Counted from the stretch's first letter, positions 1-9,906 are shown. The stretch: DNA of 64,000 bases from Muribaculum gordoncarteri (GCF_004803695.1 NZ_CP039394.1:1-64000), one strand, 5' to 3'. Translations and numbers: made by a program. The notes: generated by a model from the letters alone, not told the origin.

Positions 1-555
1 ATGCCTTCTTTTGACATCGCGGCAGAGTGGCGCGGCATCCTTTCCCGGCTTATCGACATTGTTCCCAAGGTGGATGCAGACGGTGAAATAATATCCGAGG
101 ATGTTCCTTTTTCATCGGACGCTCTTGACCGCCTCTATCAGTGGCAGAACGAGCAGACCGACCGTTGCAACGCTGACGGCAGCGATACCCTTACCTCCAT
201 AGCAAGCAAACTCGAAATCTACGCTATCCGCTTTTCTCTCTTGCTGGCCCTCTCCGACTGGGCGTGCGGCAGTGAAAAGAAAATGATAGAGGTGGATACG
301 GTGGAGAGGGCGATACGTCTTGCGGAGTATTTTCGCATAAGTGCCTCAAAGGTGCAGGGCATCATCAGCGAGGATGCCCTGACTGAGATGCAGCTCTCGG
401 TTCTCTCGGAGCTTCCCGACGGCTTCACTACCGCAGAGGGTGTGGCGATCGCCGGGAAATGCGGTATGCCTGAGCGCAGTTTCAAGAGGTTTCTCAGAGA
501 CAGAAAGGGAGTGCTTTTCATCCGCAACACCCACGGAAATTACACCAAGTTATAA
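1..555 (+). CDS. C-terminal part of a DUF3987-type (primase/helicase-like) protein
   Basis: The reading frame is open to the first base, so this is the end of a longer protein whose true start lies outside the window. The 184 residues look like the C-terminal all-helical part of the DUF3987 family, proteins found in Bacteroides mobilizable elements, usually just upstream of a relaxase gene and thought to act in element replication. A short winged-helix-like segment follows near residues 130 to 180 (LPDGFTTAEGVAIAGKCGMP). The next gene is a MobV relaxase, which fits the usual order. Family assignment is from recognition of the pattern and gene order. Confidence 0.6.
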   Translation: MPSFDIAAEWRGILSRLIDIVPKVDADGEIISEDVPFSSDALDRLYQWQNEQTDRCNADGSDTLTSIASKLEIYAIRFSLLLALSDWACGSEKKMIEVDTVERAIRLAEYFRISASKVQGIISEDALTEMQLSVLSELPDGFTTAEGVAIAGKCGMPERSFKRFLRDRKGVLFIRNTHGNYTKL

Positions 556-954
556 CCTATCCACCCCTTGGCATTTTTGGCACTTTGGCATTTCTGACGG
601 ATATGCCGAGGCATCCCCTTTATGCCAAAATGCCGAAAGTGCCAGGGGGTAAATCCAAAACTGAAATCCCGTGAAACATTCTTTTTTCATTGAAGAAACC
701 ATTGCATTCAGTGCAGTGGTTATAGCGGTGCATCACTGCTATGGCAGTGCAGTACCATCCGTGCAGTGGCGGCACGGAAATTACGCCATCCGGAAATTCC
801 TTAGCATATTAGGGAATTTTCCGAGCCGCATATCGTTCCGATACGCTGAAAATGTCCCCAATATGCCAAAGAGGTCAACCCCTTTGGAAACCCCGGAACG
901 GCTTAACAGAAAGCCGTACACTCCGATTGCTCCGCAACTTAAACTCGTCCGCCT
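556..954 (+). promoter_or_regulatory. Dyad-rich, oriT-like intergenic region before mobV
   Basis: This 400-nt gap holds two kinds of structure. A long dyad pairs TGGCACTTTGGCATTT (578-593) with AAAATGCCGAAAGTGCCA (627-644), which could end the upstream transcript. Further on, the unit GCAGTG recurs in both orientations, with a perfect hairpin CACTGC-TATG-GCAGTG at 734-749 flanked by further GTGCAGT copies near 711 and 761. MobV relaxases nick at an inverted-repeat oriT just upstream of their own gene, so this is the best oriT candidate. The nick site cannot be placed from sequence alone. A 95-residue frame crossing the region shows no protein character. Confidence 0.5.
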
Positions 955-2580
955 ATGAGCTACGCAGTGTTACACATCATCAAGGCGAACTCGTCACTGA
1001 ACTCGATAGCCAAGCATATCGAGCGCACCGCCCATCCCGAAAACGCGGACCTGGCGAGGACGCATCTCAACCGCTACAATCTGGTCGAATATCCCGACGG
1101 GATAACCGGGCTTGCGGCGGCTGTCGAACACCGTATATCCAATGCAGGGATTACCCGCAAAATCTCCGACAGGCAGGTTCGGTGCCTCAACTTGGTTATG
1201 ACCTCCGACAACGAAGGTATGCAGAAAATCATCGACAGCGGCAAGCTCGACGAGTGGATTGCCGACAACATAAAGTGGGCGCGCGACACATTCGGCGGCG
1301 ACAATGTTGTCGGAGCCGCACTGCACATGGACGAGCGCACTCCGCATCTTCACATCGCCGTCGTTCCGATAGTGACCGCCGAGAGAAAGAAGAAAGCGAG
1401 GGAGGCGACAGCAAAGAAGCGTTACCGCACAAAAGCCGCCAACCGTCCGAGGCTGTGCGCCGACGACATAATGGAGCGCGGAAAGATGAGCCGCTATCAG
1501 GACATCTATGCCGAGGCTATGGCGAAATACGGTCTGGAGCGTGGTATCCGTGGTTCCGAGGCGCGCCACATCGGGCAGCACGAATATTACCGCGACTGCA
1601 TGGTGAAGAAGAAAGGTCTTGAAGAAGACATCGGCAATCTCTCCATTGAGAAAAGAAAGCTCGACAAAGAGAAAAAATCTCTTGAGAGCAAGGTGGAGAG
1701 CCTTGAGTGCCGGACAACCGCCCTTGACACCCGGAAGAAAATGCTCACGCAGGTCAACGAGGAAATACGGCAGCAGAACAACGAACTTTATTCCGAAAAC
1801 ACTCGGTTGACCGAGGCTAATTCTTCTCTCGCCGCCGAAAACAAATCGCTTGCCGACACCAACGCTGGACTGTCGGAGGAATCCGTCAGACTTGCGGAGC
1901 AACGGAAAGGACTTGCAGAGGATACCGACAGGCTGACCGCCGAGAAAAAGGCATACGAGGCACAGACTGATGAGGCGAGAAAAGAAGCCCGAAACGCCAT
2001 CCGTGAGCGCGACGAGGCGAAAGCCGAGCGGGATGCGCAACGCAAGGAACTCGGCAGCAACATCGCCAATATATTCACCGGGAGCAAGACCAAGAGACTT
2101 GAAGCCGAGATTGTCAGAAAGGATAATGAAATCAGCGAGATGAAAGACCGTGCAGAGGCGCGGGAGCGGGATTTACACCGTGAGATATCCAATCTATCGG
2201 ATAGCCTGAGACGGCAGAAAGAACATGAGGCAGACACCGTCCGCAGCTATGAATGGAAGATTGGTAACTTCGTCAAGTTCTTTCCCGATGCGGTTGCCAT
2301 GCTTCCGGCGATAGAGGAATGTCAGGACGTGGGATTGAATGACAACTCCATAAAGGGGCTTCTCTCAATGAATGAATATGTCTTAAAGTCAGGCACGACA
2401 CTCTATTATCCGTTCCAGCGGAGAGAGGTGGACGCTTCGGGGGCAAAGGTACAAATCAAGCGAGACCCCACGGACAACAAATTCCATCTCCATGTCAATG
2501 GCACCCGGATATTCCAATGGCTCAAAGACCAATGGCAACGGCTGACACAGACCATAAAGCGAGGCTTCGGAATAAGATAA
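955..2580 (+). CDS. MobV-family relaxase (Pre/Mob)
   Basis: Relaxase that would nick one strand at oriT and lead it into a recipient with the help of a co-resident conjugation apparatus. The N-terminal domain (residues about 1 to 200) opens with SYAVLHIIK and carries the Pre/Mob metal-binding signature HMDERTPHLHI at residues 124-134, with its three histidines intact. Residues about 210 to 430 are a long charged coiled coil. At 541 residues it is a normal length. The start ATG overlaps an unrelated upstream stop (ATGA). Hairpins suited to oriT lie just upstream. It is intact although the neighbouring integrase is not, so the block could still be mobilised in trans. Confidence 0.9.
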   Translation: MSYAVLHIIKANSSLNSIAKHIERTAHPENADLARTHLNRYNLVEYPDGITGLAAAVEHRISNAGITRKISDRQVRCLNLVMTSDNEGMQKIIDSGKLDEWIADNIKWARDTFGGDNVVGAALHMDERTPHLHIAVVPIVTAERKKKAREATAKKRYRTKAANRPRLCADDIMERGKMSRYQDIYAEAMAKYGLERGIRGSEARHIGQHEYYRDCMVKKKGLEEDIGNLSIEKRKLDKEKKSLESKVESLECRTTALDTRKKMLTQVNEEIRQQNNELYSENTRLTEANSSLAAENKSLADTNAGLSEESVRLAEQRKGLAEDTDRLTAEKKAYEAQTDEARKEARNAIRERDEAKAERDAQRKELGSNIANIFTGSKTKRLEAEIVRKDNEISEMKDRAEARERDLHREISNLSDSLRRQKEHEADTVRSYEWKIGNFVKFFPDAVAMLPAIEECQDVGLNDNSIKGLLSMNEYVLKSGTTLYYPFQRREVDASGAKVQIKRDPTDNKFHLHVNGTRIFQWLKDQWQRLTQTIKRGFGIR

Positions 2581-2599
2581 ACAACCGTACACATTACAA

Positions 2600-2635
2600 G
2601 AGCCACTGAGAACAGTCAAATTTTCTCAGTGGCTC
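2600..2635. terminator. Bidirectional terminator between mobV and barrel gene
   Basis: Perfect 13-bp hairpin: GAGCCACTGAGAA (2600-2612) pairs with TTCTCAGTGGCTC (2623-2635) around a 10-nt loop. It sits between the convergent mobV gene and the minus-strand outer-membrane gene, so it can stop both transcripts. Confidence 0.85.
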
Positions 2636-2662
2636 TATAATGGTTAATTCAAATCAGCTCCT

Positions 2663-4758
2663 TCATTTAAGAATTGCACTCTGTCCAGTACCAGAGCCAC
2701 TGACTTCATTACCCCGTTGTATCTTTTTACCGTATCCGAAAGTATAAGTTACAGAGAATTGGAAACGCATATGCTGCGCTGTTCCATATGTGCGTCTGTC
2801 AAACTGATAGTATTGGCTGGTTAGTGTCTCACGGGATGATTCCCAGCTTGAACGAAGAAAATTGTAAGCTGTCGCAGATGCTCTCCAAGCCCCTTTGCCA
2901 TATCCAATTTGAAGCTGGTATCGTGATGGTGTCCTATCCTTTATTCCGGATGTCTGGCTGAGGTCTTTCCGTGGAGTGGTATATACCATCCAAAAAGGTA
3001 AAAATTGCCGAAATACCATGTGAGTTGTGCCGTGCATTGTAGTCCGTCCATCTTTTGCGCGTATTCGCCTGTCGTGGAATAGTGCGTGTACATGGGACTA
3101 ACCCGTGCAATTAGTTTGCCTCCGAGAAATTTAGCAGTGGCGTTTGCCGTTACCGTAGTCCAGCTGAAATTACCATCGTTGAGATATTGCCGCAACATCG
3201 TGCCATTCGGAGCTGTGGGAGTATAAATAGAGGTTACACGGTTGTCTGCTATGAAATAAGCCCCATTCAGAGAAAGTTGCCATTTATTGTTCGGAAGCCA
3301 TGTATATGTAGCATCGGCCCTATGATTCCAATAGTTGTCAAGTCCGGGAGTTCCGGCATACCACATCAATTCATCCTGCTGAAGCATATTAGGGCTCTTT
3401 TGGTAAGTATCGGGAACCTGCTTGCCAAAAGCGTATGTGATTTCAACCTGATTCTTATCGTTGGGAGAATATGTGCCGAAAACGTTTCCTTGTGGATAAT
3501 TGTCTTTTATTCGTGTGCCTGATAGATCTACGTCAGCATATACCCAGCCCACAAGACCGCCCGCAGACCATTGGCTTTGCTGATAAGTGTATTTCACGCC
3601 TGCCATATATCCCCAGATGTCGTAATCCTGATGCGACGGCGAATTCCCAAAATAATTTATTTTGGTTGTCGAATATTCAGCGTGCATATACGGCATCAAA
3701 CTGTTATGATTATTGGGATTCCATACGAGGCATGGCGTGGCACTCACATAGTGCATATCCTCTTTCGCATCATTGATAATACGGAAATCATTGTCTGTGT
3801 AATCCGAATTTGATGTGTTATGGTCGTAATTATAACGTGATTCTATGTTCATACCCAATTTCTCGCCGAAGGAGCGATAAATCTCAAAATTATAATTAAG
3901 ACTGAAGTTATTGCTTGAGGCGACTGACTTAGCTGTCGAACCGGGTAAGAAATCATTTGCATATGTCAGTGATGTTGTGGCATCATTACGCGGTATAGAG
4001 GTGAATGCCAACGACAGCGTATTGGAGATTTGTGTCTTGTCTGTATTATATAATGCACGAAACGTTATGTCATTGCTATTGTTTCGGTAACGGAGAGCAG
4101 CGGGAATGGAAACTCTCTCAACGGTCTGCGGCCCCTTACCATATAAATCCGGGAAACGAAAAGTTTCGGTTGACTGTGTCCCTGTGTGTCGGTTTGTCAG
4201 ATAAATTTCATCCGCATAGAGGTCAAAGGTCATTCGCTTGTAGGAAAATTTTGAATAAACCGAGGCCTCCGAGCGATTGACGCCAAACCATTTGTCTGCA
4301 CTAAGTTTTGTATAGCCACCCCATTCATATTTCTGCATTACGAAATTTATGACATATTGCGCCCCTCTGAATCGCGGGTCAGTGGGATAAATGAGATATT
4401 CGACCTTCTTTACATCAGTTGTGCGCATTCCGCTCAAATCTTGAGCAGAGGCAGCGACATAGTCTATAAATATTGAAACGGCCTGACCCGAAACAGTCTT
4501 TACATTTTGACTTGCAGGGTCAACATTGAGCTGGGGTATTGCCATCTGACTCAACAGCGATATAGCATCCGAAGCTGTATTCTTTTGCCGCGACATCGGA
4601 ATGTAAGTGGAAGATGTTGATGAAGTCCGCTGATTAGAAGCCTCCACAACGACCTCATTAAGTTCTTTTCCCTCTATGCTATCCGGAATTTCTGTTTGAG
4701 AATATCCCAAAAGAGGAATAAGAAACAACGAAGATAGTATTACTTTACGCATAATCAT
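2663..4758 (-). pseudogene. TonB-receptor-like outer-membrane beta-barrel, frameshifted
   Basis: About 698 residues when joined. The N-terminus has a signal peptide (KVILSSLFLIPLLGYS), a conserved VVVEAS stretch and a plug-like domain, followed by many alternating aromatic beta strands, as in the outer-membrane beta-barrel family related to TonB-dependent receptors. The main frame runs from 4758 to a stop at 2941; the natural C-terminus continues in another frame from about 3037 to 2663 and ends in strand-rich sequence. The switch falls near A-runs at 2990-3010, and the total length is two bases over a multiple of three, consistent with one lost base. The ligand is unknown. A strongly folded leader precedes the gene. 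Confidence 0.75.
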
Positions 4759-4808
4759 TCGGTTAATAATTTACCCTACAAGAAGCGTGAGCAACTATGT
4801 CACGTCTT

Positions 4809-4922
4809 GATAGGAGGCCCTGAGAAAGCCTGTGAGCAGATATAACAGTAGCAGCCCACGCTATATGCGTGAGAACCACTATGCTTTCTCTGCTCGGTTG
4901 AAAGTTTCTCAGGTTTCCTACC
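4809..4922 (-). promoter_or_regulatory. Strongly structured 5' leader RNA of the barrel gene
   Basis: On the minus-strand transcript, GGTAGGA (4922-4916) pairs with TCCTATC (4815-4809); inside it CCTGAGAAA (4913-4905) pairs with TTTCTCAGG (4827-4819), GAGCAGA (4895-4889) with TCTGCTC (4840-4834), and CACGC with GCGTG (4871-4857). Four nested helices over 114 nt in a leader of an outer-membrane transporter-like gene suggest a cis-regulatory RNA. A loop strand, GCTGCTACTGTTA, resembles the CCCGCTACTGT segment of cobalamin riboswitches, but I do not see the other conserved cobalamin elements, so the ligand class is open. Confidence 0.5.
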
Positions 4923-4984
4923 ATAAGATAAACATAATGCTTCGTTTCCAAAATGTAGTGGAATGACCTGTGTCAATCCGACTG

Positions 4985-4992
4985 CAAAATTA
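4985..4992 (-). promoter_or_regulatory. -7 promoter box for the barrel gene
   Basis: On the minus strand this reads TAATTTTG, matching the Bacteroides -7 consensus TAnnTTTG. It lies about 225 nt before the barrel start and directly ahead of the structured leader, which would then be transcribed as the 5' untranslated region. Confidence 0.5.
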
Positions 4993-5210
4993 GCGATTTT
5001 TTCTCAATGAACAGCCGTTCAGAGCCTCAAATCTACTGCGACTATGAGAAAAAGAATCGAATTAAATATAACTAACAACCCTTAAATATCCCAAAATCGG
5101 ACATCCGTTTTTTGATTTCTCCAACTAATTAGTACACCACGAGTACACCATCAATTTTGTATAACACTGTATATCAGCACAGTTATAAACAATAAAATTA
5201 GATAAGGTAT

Positions 5211-5293
5211 ATTTTCAGTTACCCGAATAATTCTAAGTAACTGAAAATGCCTTCACCGCCGTGGGCAGAATTATCCTCCGCAGTCGGATAATT
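5211..5293 (+). promoter_or_regulatory. Two hairpins upstream of mobA, oriT candidate
   Basis: Two perfect inverted repeats: TTTTCAGTTAC (5212-5222) with GTAACTGAAAA (5237-5247), and AATTATCC (5269-5276) with GGATAATT (5286-5293). They lie 60 to 145 nt before a MobA-type gene, the usual place of oriT in Bacteroides conjugative transposons. The upstream 4952-5210 stretch is AT-rich; apart from the -7 box at 4985-4992 I see only a short repeat of GTACACCA near 5133-5150. Confidence 0.4.
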
Positions 5294-5356
5294 TCGGGGT
5301 TCTTTAATCAAAGATTAAGCAATAGACAAGCCATAAAATTAAAAGAATTAAGAAGT

Positions 5357-5791
5357 ATGAAAAAGAAGACTAAGTACGGGAGAAATCCCAAGTTGAACCC
5401 GAAGACGCACTGCGTGATGGTGCGCTTCGACGATGTGGAATGGAACAGGTTCCTGACGATGTACGAGGAATCGAACGTGTATGCGAAAGCAGTCTTTCTA
5501 AAAGCGCACTTCTTCGGACAGAAGTTCAAGGTGCTGAAGGTGGACAAGACGATGCTGGACTACTACACCAAGCTGTCGGATTTCCATGTCCAGTTCCGCT
5601 GCATAGGCACGAACTACAATCAGGTCGTTAAAGAGCTGCGCATCCACTTTTCGGAGAAAAAGGCGATGGTGTTGCTCTACAAGCTGGAGAAGTGTACCAT
5701 CGACCTCGTGAAACTGAGCCGGGAGATTGTGGAGCTTTCGAGGGAGATGGAGGCTAAGTGGCAACAAAGATGGGACGATTCCATGGCATAA
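5357..5791 (+). CDS. MobA-type plasmid mobilization (relaxosome) protein
   Basis: A 144-residue basic protein. The N-terminus (KTKYGRNPKLNPKTHCVMVRF) runs into a ribbon-helix-helix-like segment, followed by a helical C-terminus rich in charged residues, the pattern of MobA/MobC relaxosome accessory proteins in Bacteroides conjugative transposons. Such proteins bind oriT and help the relaxase. The ATG at 5357 is preferred to the upstream GTG at 5261, because the upstream part overlaps the oriT-like hairpins. The expected partner relaxase (MobB) is missing; after the stop comes only noncoding-looking sequence to about 5930. It is therefore probably an orphan of a deleted transfer module. Confidence 0.65.
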   Translation: MKKKTKYGRNPKLNPKTHCVMVRFDDVEWNRFLTMYEESNVYAKAVFLKAHFFGQKFKVLKVDKTMLDYYTKLSDFHVQFRCIGTNYNQVVKELRIHFSEKKAMVLLYKLEKCTIDLVKLSREIVELSREMEAKWQQRWDDSMA

Positions 5792-5938
5792 TGCTCCTTT
5801 GATAAGCAGTCCGGCAAGTGAACGAATTCCCACGGGCAATTTCATTGCCGACCATGTCACAATCGTGCGTCCGGGGCTGTATGTCAAGGATGAGAACCGA
5901 CCGATAGGAATGAAAATGTAAAATTTTAATAGTCCCAA

Positions 5939-5975
5939 GAAGCCATTTAGAGTGAATTGTAGTCTGAATGGCTTC
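5939..5975 (+). terminator. Hairpin terminator after mobA remnant
   Basis: GAAGCCATT (5939-5947) pairs with AATGGCTTC (5967-5975), followed by a T-containing stretch. It separates the mobA region from the Crp-type regulator gene and its own promoter. Confidence 0.55.
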
Positions 5976-6015
5976 ATTTACATGTTATGTTATAGATAGT
6001 TTGAAATAAAATCAC

Positions 6016-6023
6016 TACCTTTG
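6016..6023 (+). promoter_or_regulatory. -7 promoter box for crp-type gene
   Basis: TACCTTTG matches TAnnTTTG and lies 27 nt before the ATG at 6050. A TTTG at 6000-6003 is too close to be a standard -33 element, so only the -7 box is called. Confidence 0.55.
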
Positions 6024-6049
6024 CAAATAGATGTCATACAGACTATTAT

Positions 6050-6619
6050 ATGGATAAATTCAATCTCTATATAGATAAAATTGATTTGAACTTTTGGCGC
6101 GAACTATGCACCAAAGAGGGTAAGTTACGCTCATACAAAAAAGGTGAATATTTTCTTCATCGTGGAGAAACCACAAAATGTGTATGGGGATTCATTAAAC
6201 ACGGATATTTCAAGTATTCTGTGATAGACTCAGAGGGTAATATTCATATTACCGGATTTTCATTTTGTGATACTCCGATAGGTGATTATTCAAGTCTGGT
6301 GATGAATACTCCTGTTGCAGCAGATATTATAGCGGCAAAGGATTCTGAAGTTTATGTATGTAACCGAAACATTGTGGATGAACTATTCGAGAAAGAACCT
6401 AAGCTGCATAGTGCTATATCGGACGGATTTTTCATTCAGGCATACGATAGTTTTCTGAATATGTATCGTCTGTCTGCAAAGGAACATTATATCCATTTAT
6501 TAAGGTGTTGCCCTGATATACTGCAAAACATCACACTTAAAGAATTGGCATCTTATCTGCAAATAACGCCAACATATCTTAGCCGTATTCGCAAGGAGAT
6601 TACTTTTGGAGAGAAATAG
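6050..6619 (+). CDS. Crp/Fnr-family transcription regulator
   Basis: A 189-residue protein with an N-terminal cyclic-nucleotide-binding-like beta barrel (residues about 25 to 115, including the KKGEYFLHRGE strand-turn) and a C-terminal helix-turn-helix (about 158 to 184, TLKELASYLQITPTYLSRIR). No cysteines suited to an iron-sulfur cluster are evident, so the effector is unknown. It sits ahead of a lipoprotein, an outer-membrane barrel and a repeat lipoprotein in the same direction, and may control them; the short spacing and the separate promoter at 6688 fit local regulation. Family is clear, target is inferred. Confidence 0.85.
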   Translation: MDKFNLYIDKIDLNFWRELCTKEGKLRSYKKGEYFLHRGETTKCVWGFIKHGYFKYSVIDSEGNIHITGFSFCDTPIGDYSSLVMNTPVAADIIAAKDSEVYVCNRNIVDELFEKEPKLHSAISDGFFIQAYDSFLNMYRLSAKEHYIHLLRCCPDILQNITLKELASYLQITPTYLSRIRKEITFGEK

Positions 6620-6687
6620 CATCTCCGAAAAAATACCCTTCTGTGCAACTCTCAACTTAGTTTGAGAGTTGTTTCGTTTAATGCCCG

Positions 6688-6695
6688 TAACTTTG
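6688..6695 (+). promoter_or_regulatory. -7 promoter box for lipoprotein gene
   Basis: TAACTTTG matches the Bacteroides -7 consensus 30 nt before the ATG at 6725. A TTTG at 6661-6664 lies 23 nt upstream and is a possible -33 element. The gene probably heads the lipoprotein-barrel transcript. Confidence 0.6.
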
Positions 6696-6724
6696 CACTG
6701 ATTATAACAACCAAAAAAAGTAAT

Positions 6725-7573
6725 ATGAACCAACTTAAATTCTGGCATATAGCATTGCTGCTAAGCATATGGTCACTGACAAGTTGCAGTGATGATAATA
6801 ACGAAAATGAAGCGATTACTCCGTTCTGTCTTGGAGATACTTACTATGAGGTAAGATTAGGACAAGAAACTAACAGCATCTACATAACAAATGGTAGTGG
6901 GGATATTAGTTTGGCGATAGAAGATGAAAATATTTTGCAAGCCACTTATAATGGCAAGTTATATGCAGACAAGCCGGGAGGTGTTGTCTCTTTGTTCGGA
7001 AAACAGAAAGGAAGTACCATGCTGTCCATTATAGACAATGTGACAGGAGATAAAGAAACTATTGAAGTGAAAGTAACAGATTGCTACCTTGCATACGTTA
7101 TCAATGACAGCAACTACCCGATATTGCCGGCAGGCACCACACTCTTTTTAGTGAACAATCAAGCTCAGGACTACTATCTGTTCGACCAAGATAACATATA
7201 TAACAAGCCTATACTAAAAGACAGCGGTTACGAGTTCTTCATCACGCAGAATGCCGACACAGGTGCGGCACCCACTAAATACGCTATTCCCAACTTACGC
7301 TTATACAAACACAATCCCGCTGATGCTGGAACTACTGCGTCGAAGTTCTATGATTTCCAAATAGAACTGTATGGCGAAGAAGCCAGTTCTTCGTACGTGC
7401 TACAAGTCATTCAAGCCTACTTAGGCGTCGATTGGGAAAGGCTTATAAACAATGCTTTGACCAAATCACCTGCTCCCATAGATATGACTATGATATTGAC
7501 CGTTCCTGATACAGACTATCGAATAAGAGGAATAATAAGCTTTGTATCCATTCCGAAATACATATTGGATTGA
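6725..7573 (+). CDS. Surface or periplasmic lipoprotein of unknown function
   Basis: A 282-residue protein starting with a lipoprotein signal peptide (FWHIALLLSIWSLTSCSDD; lipidated Cys21) followed by the acidic SDDNNENE stretch often seen in surface-exposed Bacteroides lipoproteins. The rest is predicted beta-rich with no catalytic motif that I recognise; residues about 35 to 110 could form an immunoglobulin-like fold. The ATG at 6725 is chosen because the signal peptide starts there; the longer frame to 6662 would bury it and cross the promoter. It stands between a Crp-type regulator and a barrel gene, so it may be the lipoprotein partner of that barrel. Confidence 0.7.
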   Translation: MNQLKFWHIALLLSIWSLTSCSDDNNENEAITPFCLGDTYYEVRLGQETNSIYITNGSGDISLAIEDENILQATYNGKLYADKPGGVVSLFGKQKGSTMLSIIDNVTGDKETIEVKVTDCYLAYVINDSNYPILPAGTTLFLVNNQAQDYYLFDQDNIYNKPILKDSGYEFFITQNADTGAAPTKYAIPNLRLYKHNPADAGTTASKFYDFQIELYGEEASSSYVLQVIQAYLGVDWERLINNALTKSPAPIDMTMILTVPDTDYRIRGIISFVSIPKYILD

Positions 7574-7601
7574 TAGATTTCTTGTAATCAACTGAATTCG
7601 T

Positions 7602-9894
7602 ATGATGCAGTTACGCAAAATTAAAGTACTTACATTTTTCTTCCTATCGTTCGTTTGCTCCCAAACGACTGTTTATGGGCAAATGATTAGCGGTAAAATA
7701 ATAGATGCCGAACAACTACCGATAGACGGAGCGACTATTATTCTGCAAGCGATGGATTCGACCTATATAGCCGCATCCATCTCTAATACTGACGGTATAT
7801 TCGTTTTTAATAGCCAACAGGAAGAATACCGTTTGATAATACAACACATTTTATATGAAACCAAACAAATGGCAGGTAAGGGAAATGATGTCGGAACTAT
7901 TCAACTTCAACCTAAAGACTATGCTTTGGATGAAATTATTATAAAGGCAGAACGTCCTTTTGTTAAAGTGAAGAATGGACTTTTAGGGTATAATCTTGCT
8001 GTCCTTACCCAAAATCAACTTGTAAACAATGCTTATGAAGCATTGACAAAGATACCGGGAGTACAAGAAGAGAGAGGAATACTGACTTTGGCAGGAGCCG
8101 GGAAACTGACGATTATTCTAAATGGCAAACCAACAACAATGGATGCCGGACAACTTGAAACGATTTTGCGCAATACTCCGGTTAATCGTGTGGAAAAAGT
8201 GGAAGTGATGTACAGTGCGCCTCCTGAATATCATGTACGGGGCGCGGCTATTAATGTTGTTTTAAAGCGTTCAAACGACTACTCTTTTCAGGGTGAGATA
8301 AGTGCTGACTATAAAAACCAATACTTCAATGACGGGGGAATGAACGGGAACTTTCGGTTGTCAACTCCTAAAATGGCTTTTGATGTAATGTATGGAGTAA
8401 ATAACGTAAAAAAAAATGGAGTACATAGACCTTGATTCCAAGCATACGCTAAAAGAAGAACTCCATTCTATCACACAAAATGAACAGTTGCGCAGCAAGT
8501 ATTGGAAGCATGACCTTAGAGCCGCTTTTGAATATAATTTCAACGATAAAAACAATATCAATATTGCCTACACAGGTAGTTATACCCCTGACCAATATAA
8601 TAACAGCCGGACATCAGGCAATTACCAAACCGGTAATGTTGATAAATATATTGACAATCAAATGCACAATGTCACATTGCAATATCATTCAGGATTCGGT
8701 CTTGAAATAGGAGGTGACTATACCTATTATACTTCCAATAATAATCAATGTTTACATACTGATTATCAAAATGGAAATCAGAGTAGTTTCTCTATGGTTG
8801 GCGGACAAAAGATAGACCGCTATTCTATTTATGTAGACGGGAAACACTCTTTATCCAAAGGATGGAATTTGGGTTATGGAGTTTCCTATCGATTTGCCAA
8901 AGATCTTGATTTCCAAACTTACGATAAAGTGACAGGTGACATTCAAACACAAAATACATATTCCAATCTGAGAGAACAAACTGCCAGTTTTTATGTGTCG
9001 TTGAGCAAAAACTATGCAACAGGTACATCTTTATCCGTTTCTGCTACAGGAGAGTATTATACGATTGGCAATTATCATAAATGGGCAGTCTTTCCACAAG
9101 CATCATTGACCTATTTTAAAACACCGGAACATCTGTTTCAATTGTCATTATCTACGGATAAAACCTATCCAAGTTATTGGGATATGCAGTCTTCCGTCAG
9201 TTATCTTAATGGATATACAGAATTGTGGGGTACACCGAATTTGAAGCCGATGACGAATTATAATCTGAATGGAAGTTATATCTTCATGAAGAAGTATATT
9301 TTCAGTCTGTTTTTCACGCATACATCGGATTATTTCACACAAGCCGCCTATCAATCTACCGACAGGCTGGCACTGATCTATAAAAATACAAACTGGAACT
9401 ATATGCAGCTATGGGGAGCAAATATCATAGTACCCTTTAAAGCAGGAAACTGGCTGGATTCCCGATTCTCCTTAGTCGGAATGCAAATGCACCAACGCTG
9501 TGATGATTTTTTCGACATTCCTTTCAATCGGAGGAAATGGGTATTTAGCGGCACATTGGATAACACGTTTAAAGTAAACAAGAATTTATCTTTCGAGTTG
9601 ATAGGGAATGTACAGACTCCTGTCATACAAGGGACATTTGATATAGAATCTATTTTTAATCTCACTGCCGGATTAAAATGGAATTTTGCAAATGACAAAT
9701 TGAGTTTATCAGCCCGTTGCAATGACATATTTGATACAGGAATGCCTGCAACAAAAGTCCGCTTTAAGGGGCAACACTTGGATATGAACAGCGGATTTTA
9801 TTCACGTTCATTTACTTTGCATTTCAGTTATTGTTTTGGCGGATATAAGAAAAAGGAGATAAAAGGAATAGATACATCAAGATTCAGATACTAA
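7602..9894 (+). pseudogene. Outer-membrane beta-barrel with regulatory-like N-domain, frameshifted at an A9 run
   Basis: About 763 residues when joined. After a signal peptide comes a carboxypeptidase-regulatory-like domain (about 25 to 105, starting ISGKIIDAEQLPIDGATI), a plug-like domain with VNRVEKVEVMYS, then a long barrel of aromatic beta strands ending in a final strand SFTLHFSYCF. This order is that of the TonB-receptor-related outer-membrane family. The first frame stops at 8435 and the second begins inside it; they meet at nine adenines (8408-8416), and removing one base restores a single frame. This may be a slipped-strand phase switch, a mutation or a sequencing error. Confidence 0.8.
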
Positions 9895-9906
9895 TTCAAA
9901 AATGAT

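Noticed and set aside
671-958. 95-codon frame upstream of mobV
   Set aside because: It starts at GTG, crosses the hairpin-rich oriT-like region and shows no domain or codon pattern of a real protein.
994-2040. Long minus-strand frame of 348 codons inside the relaxase gene
   Set aside because: It is antisense to a clear MobV gene with intact motifs; composition mirrors the codon bias of the real gene.
4763-4951. 62-codon minus-strand frame before the barrel gene
   Set aside because: It coincides with the folded leader RNA, whose base pairing explains the sequence better.
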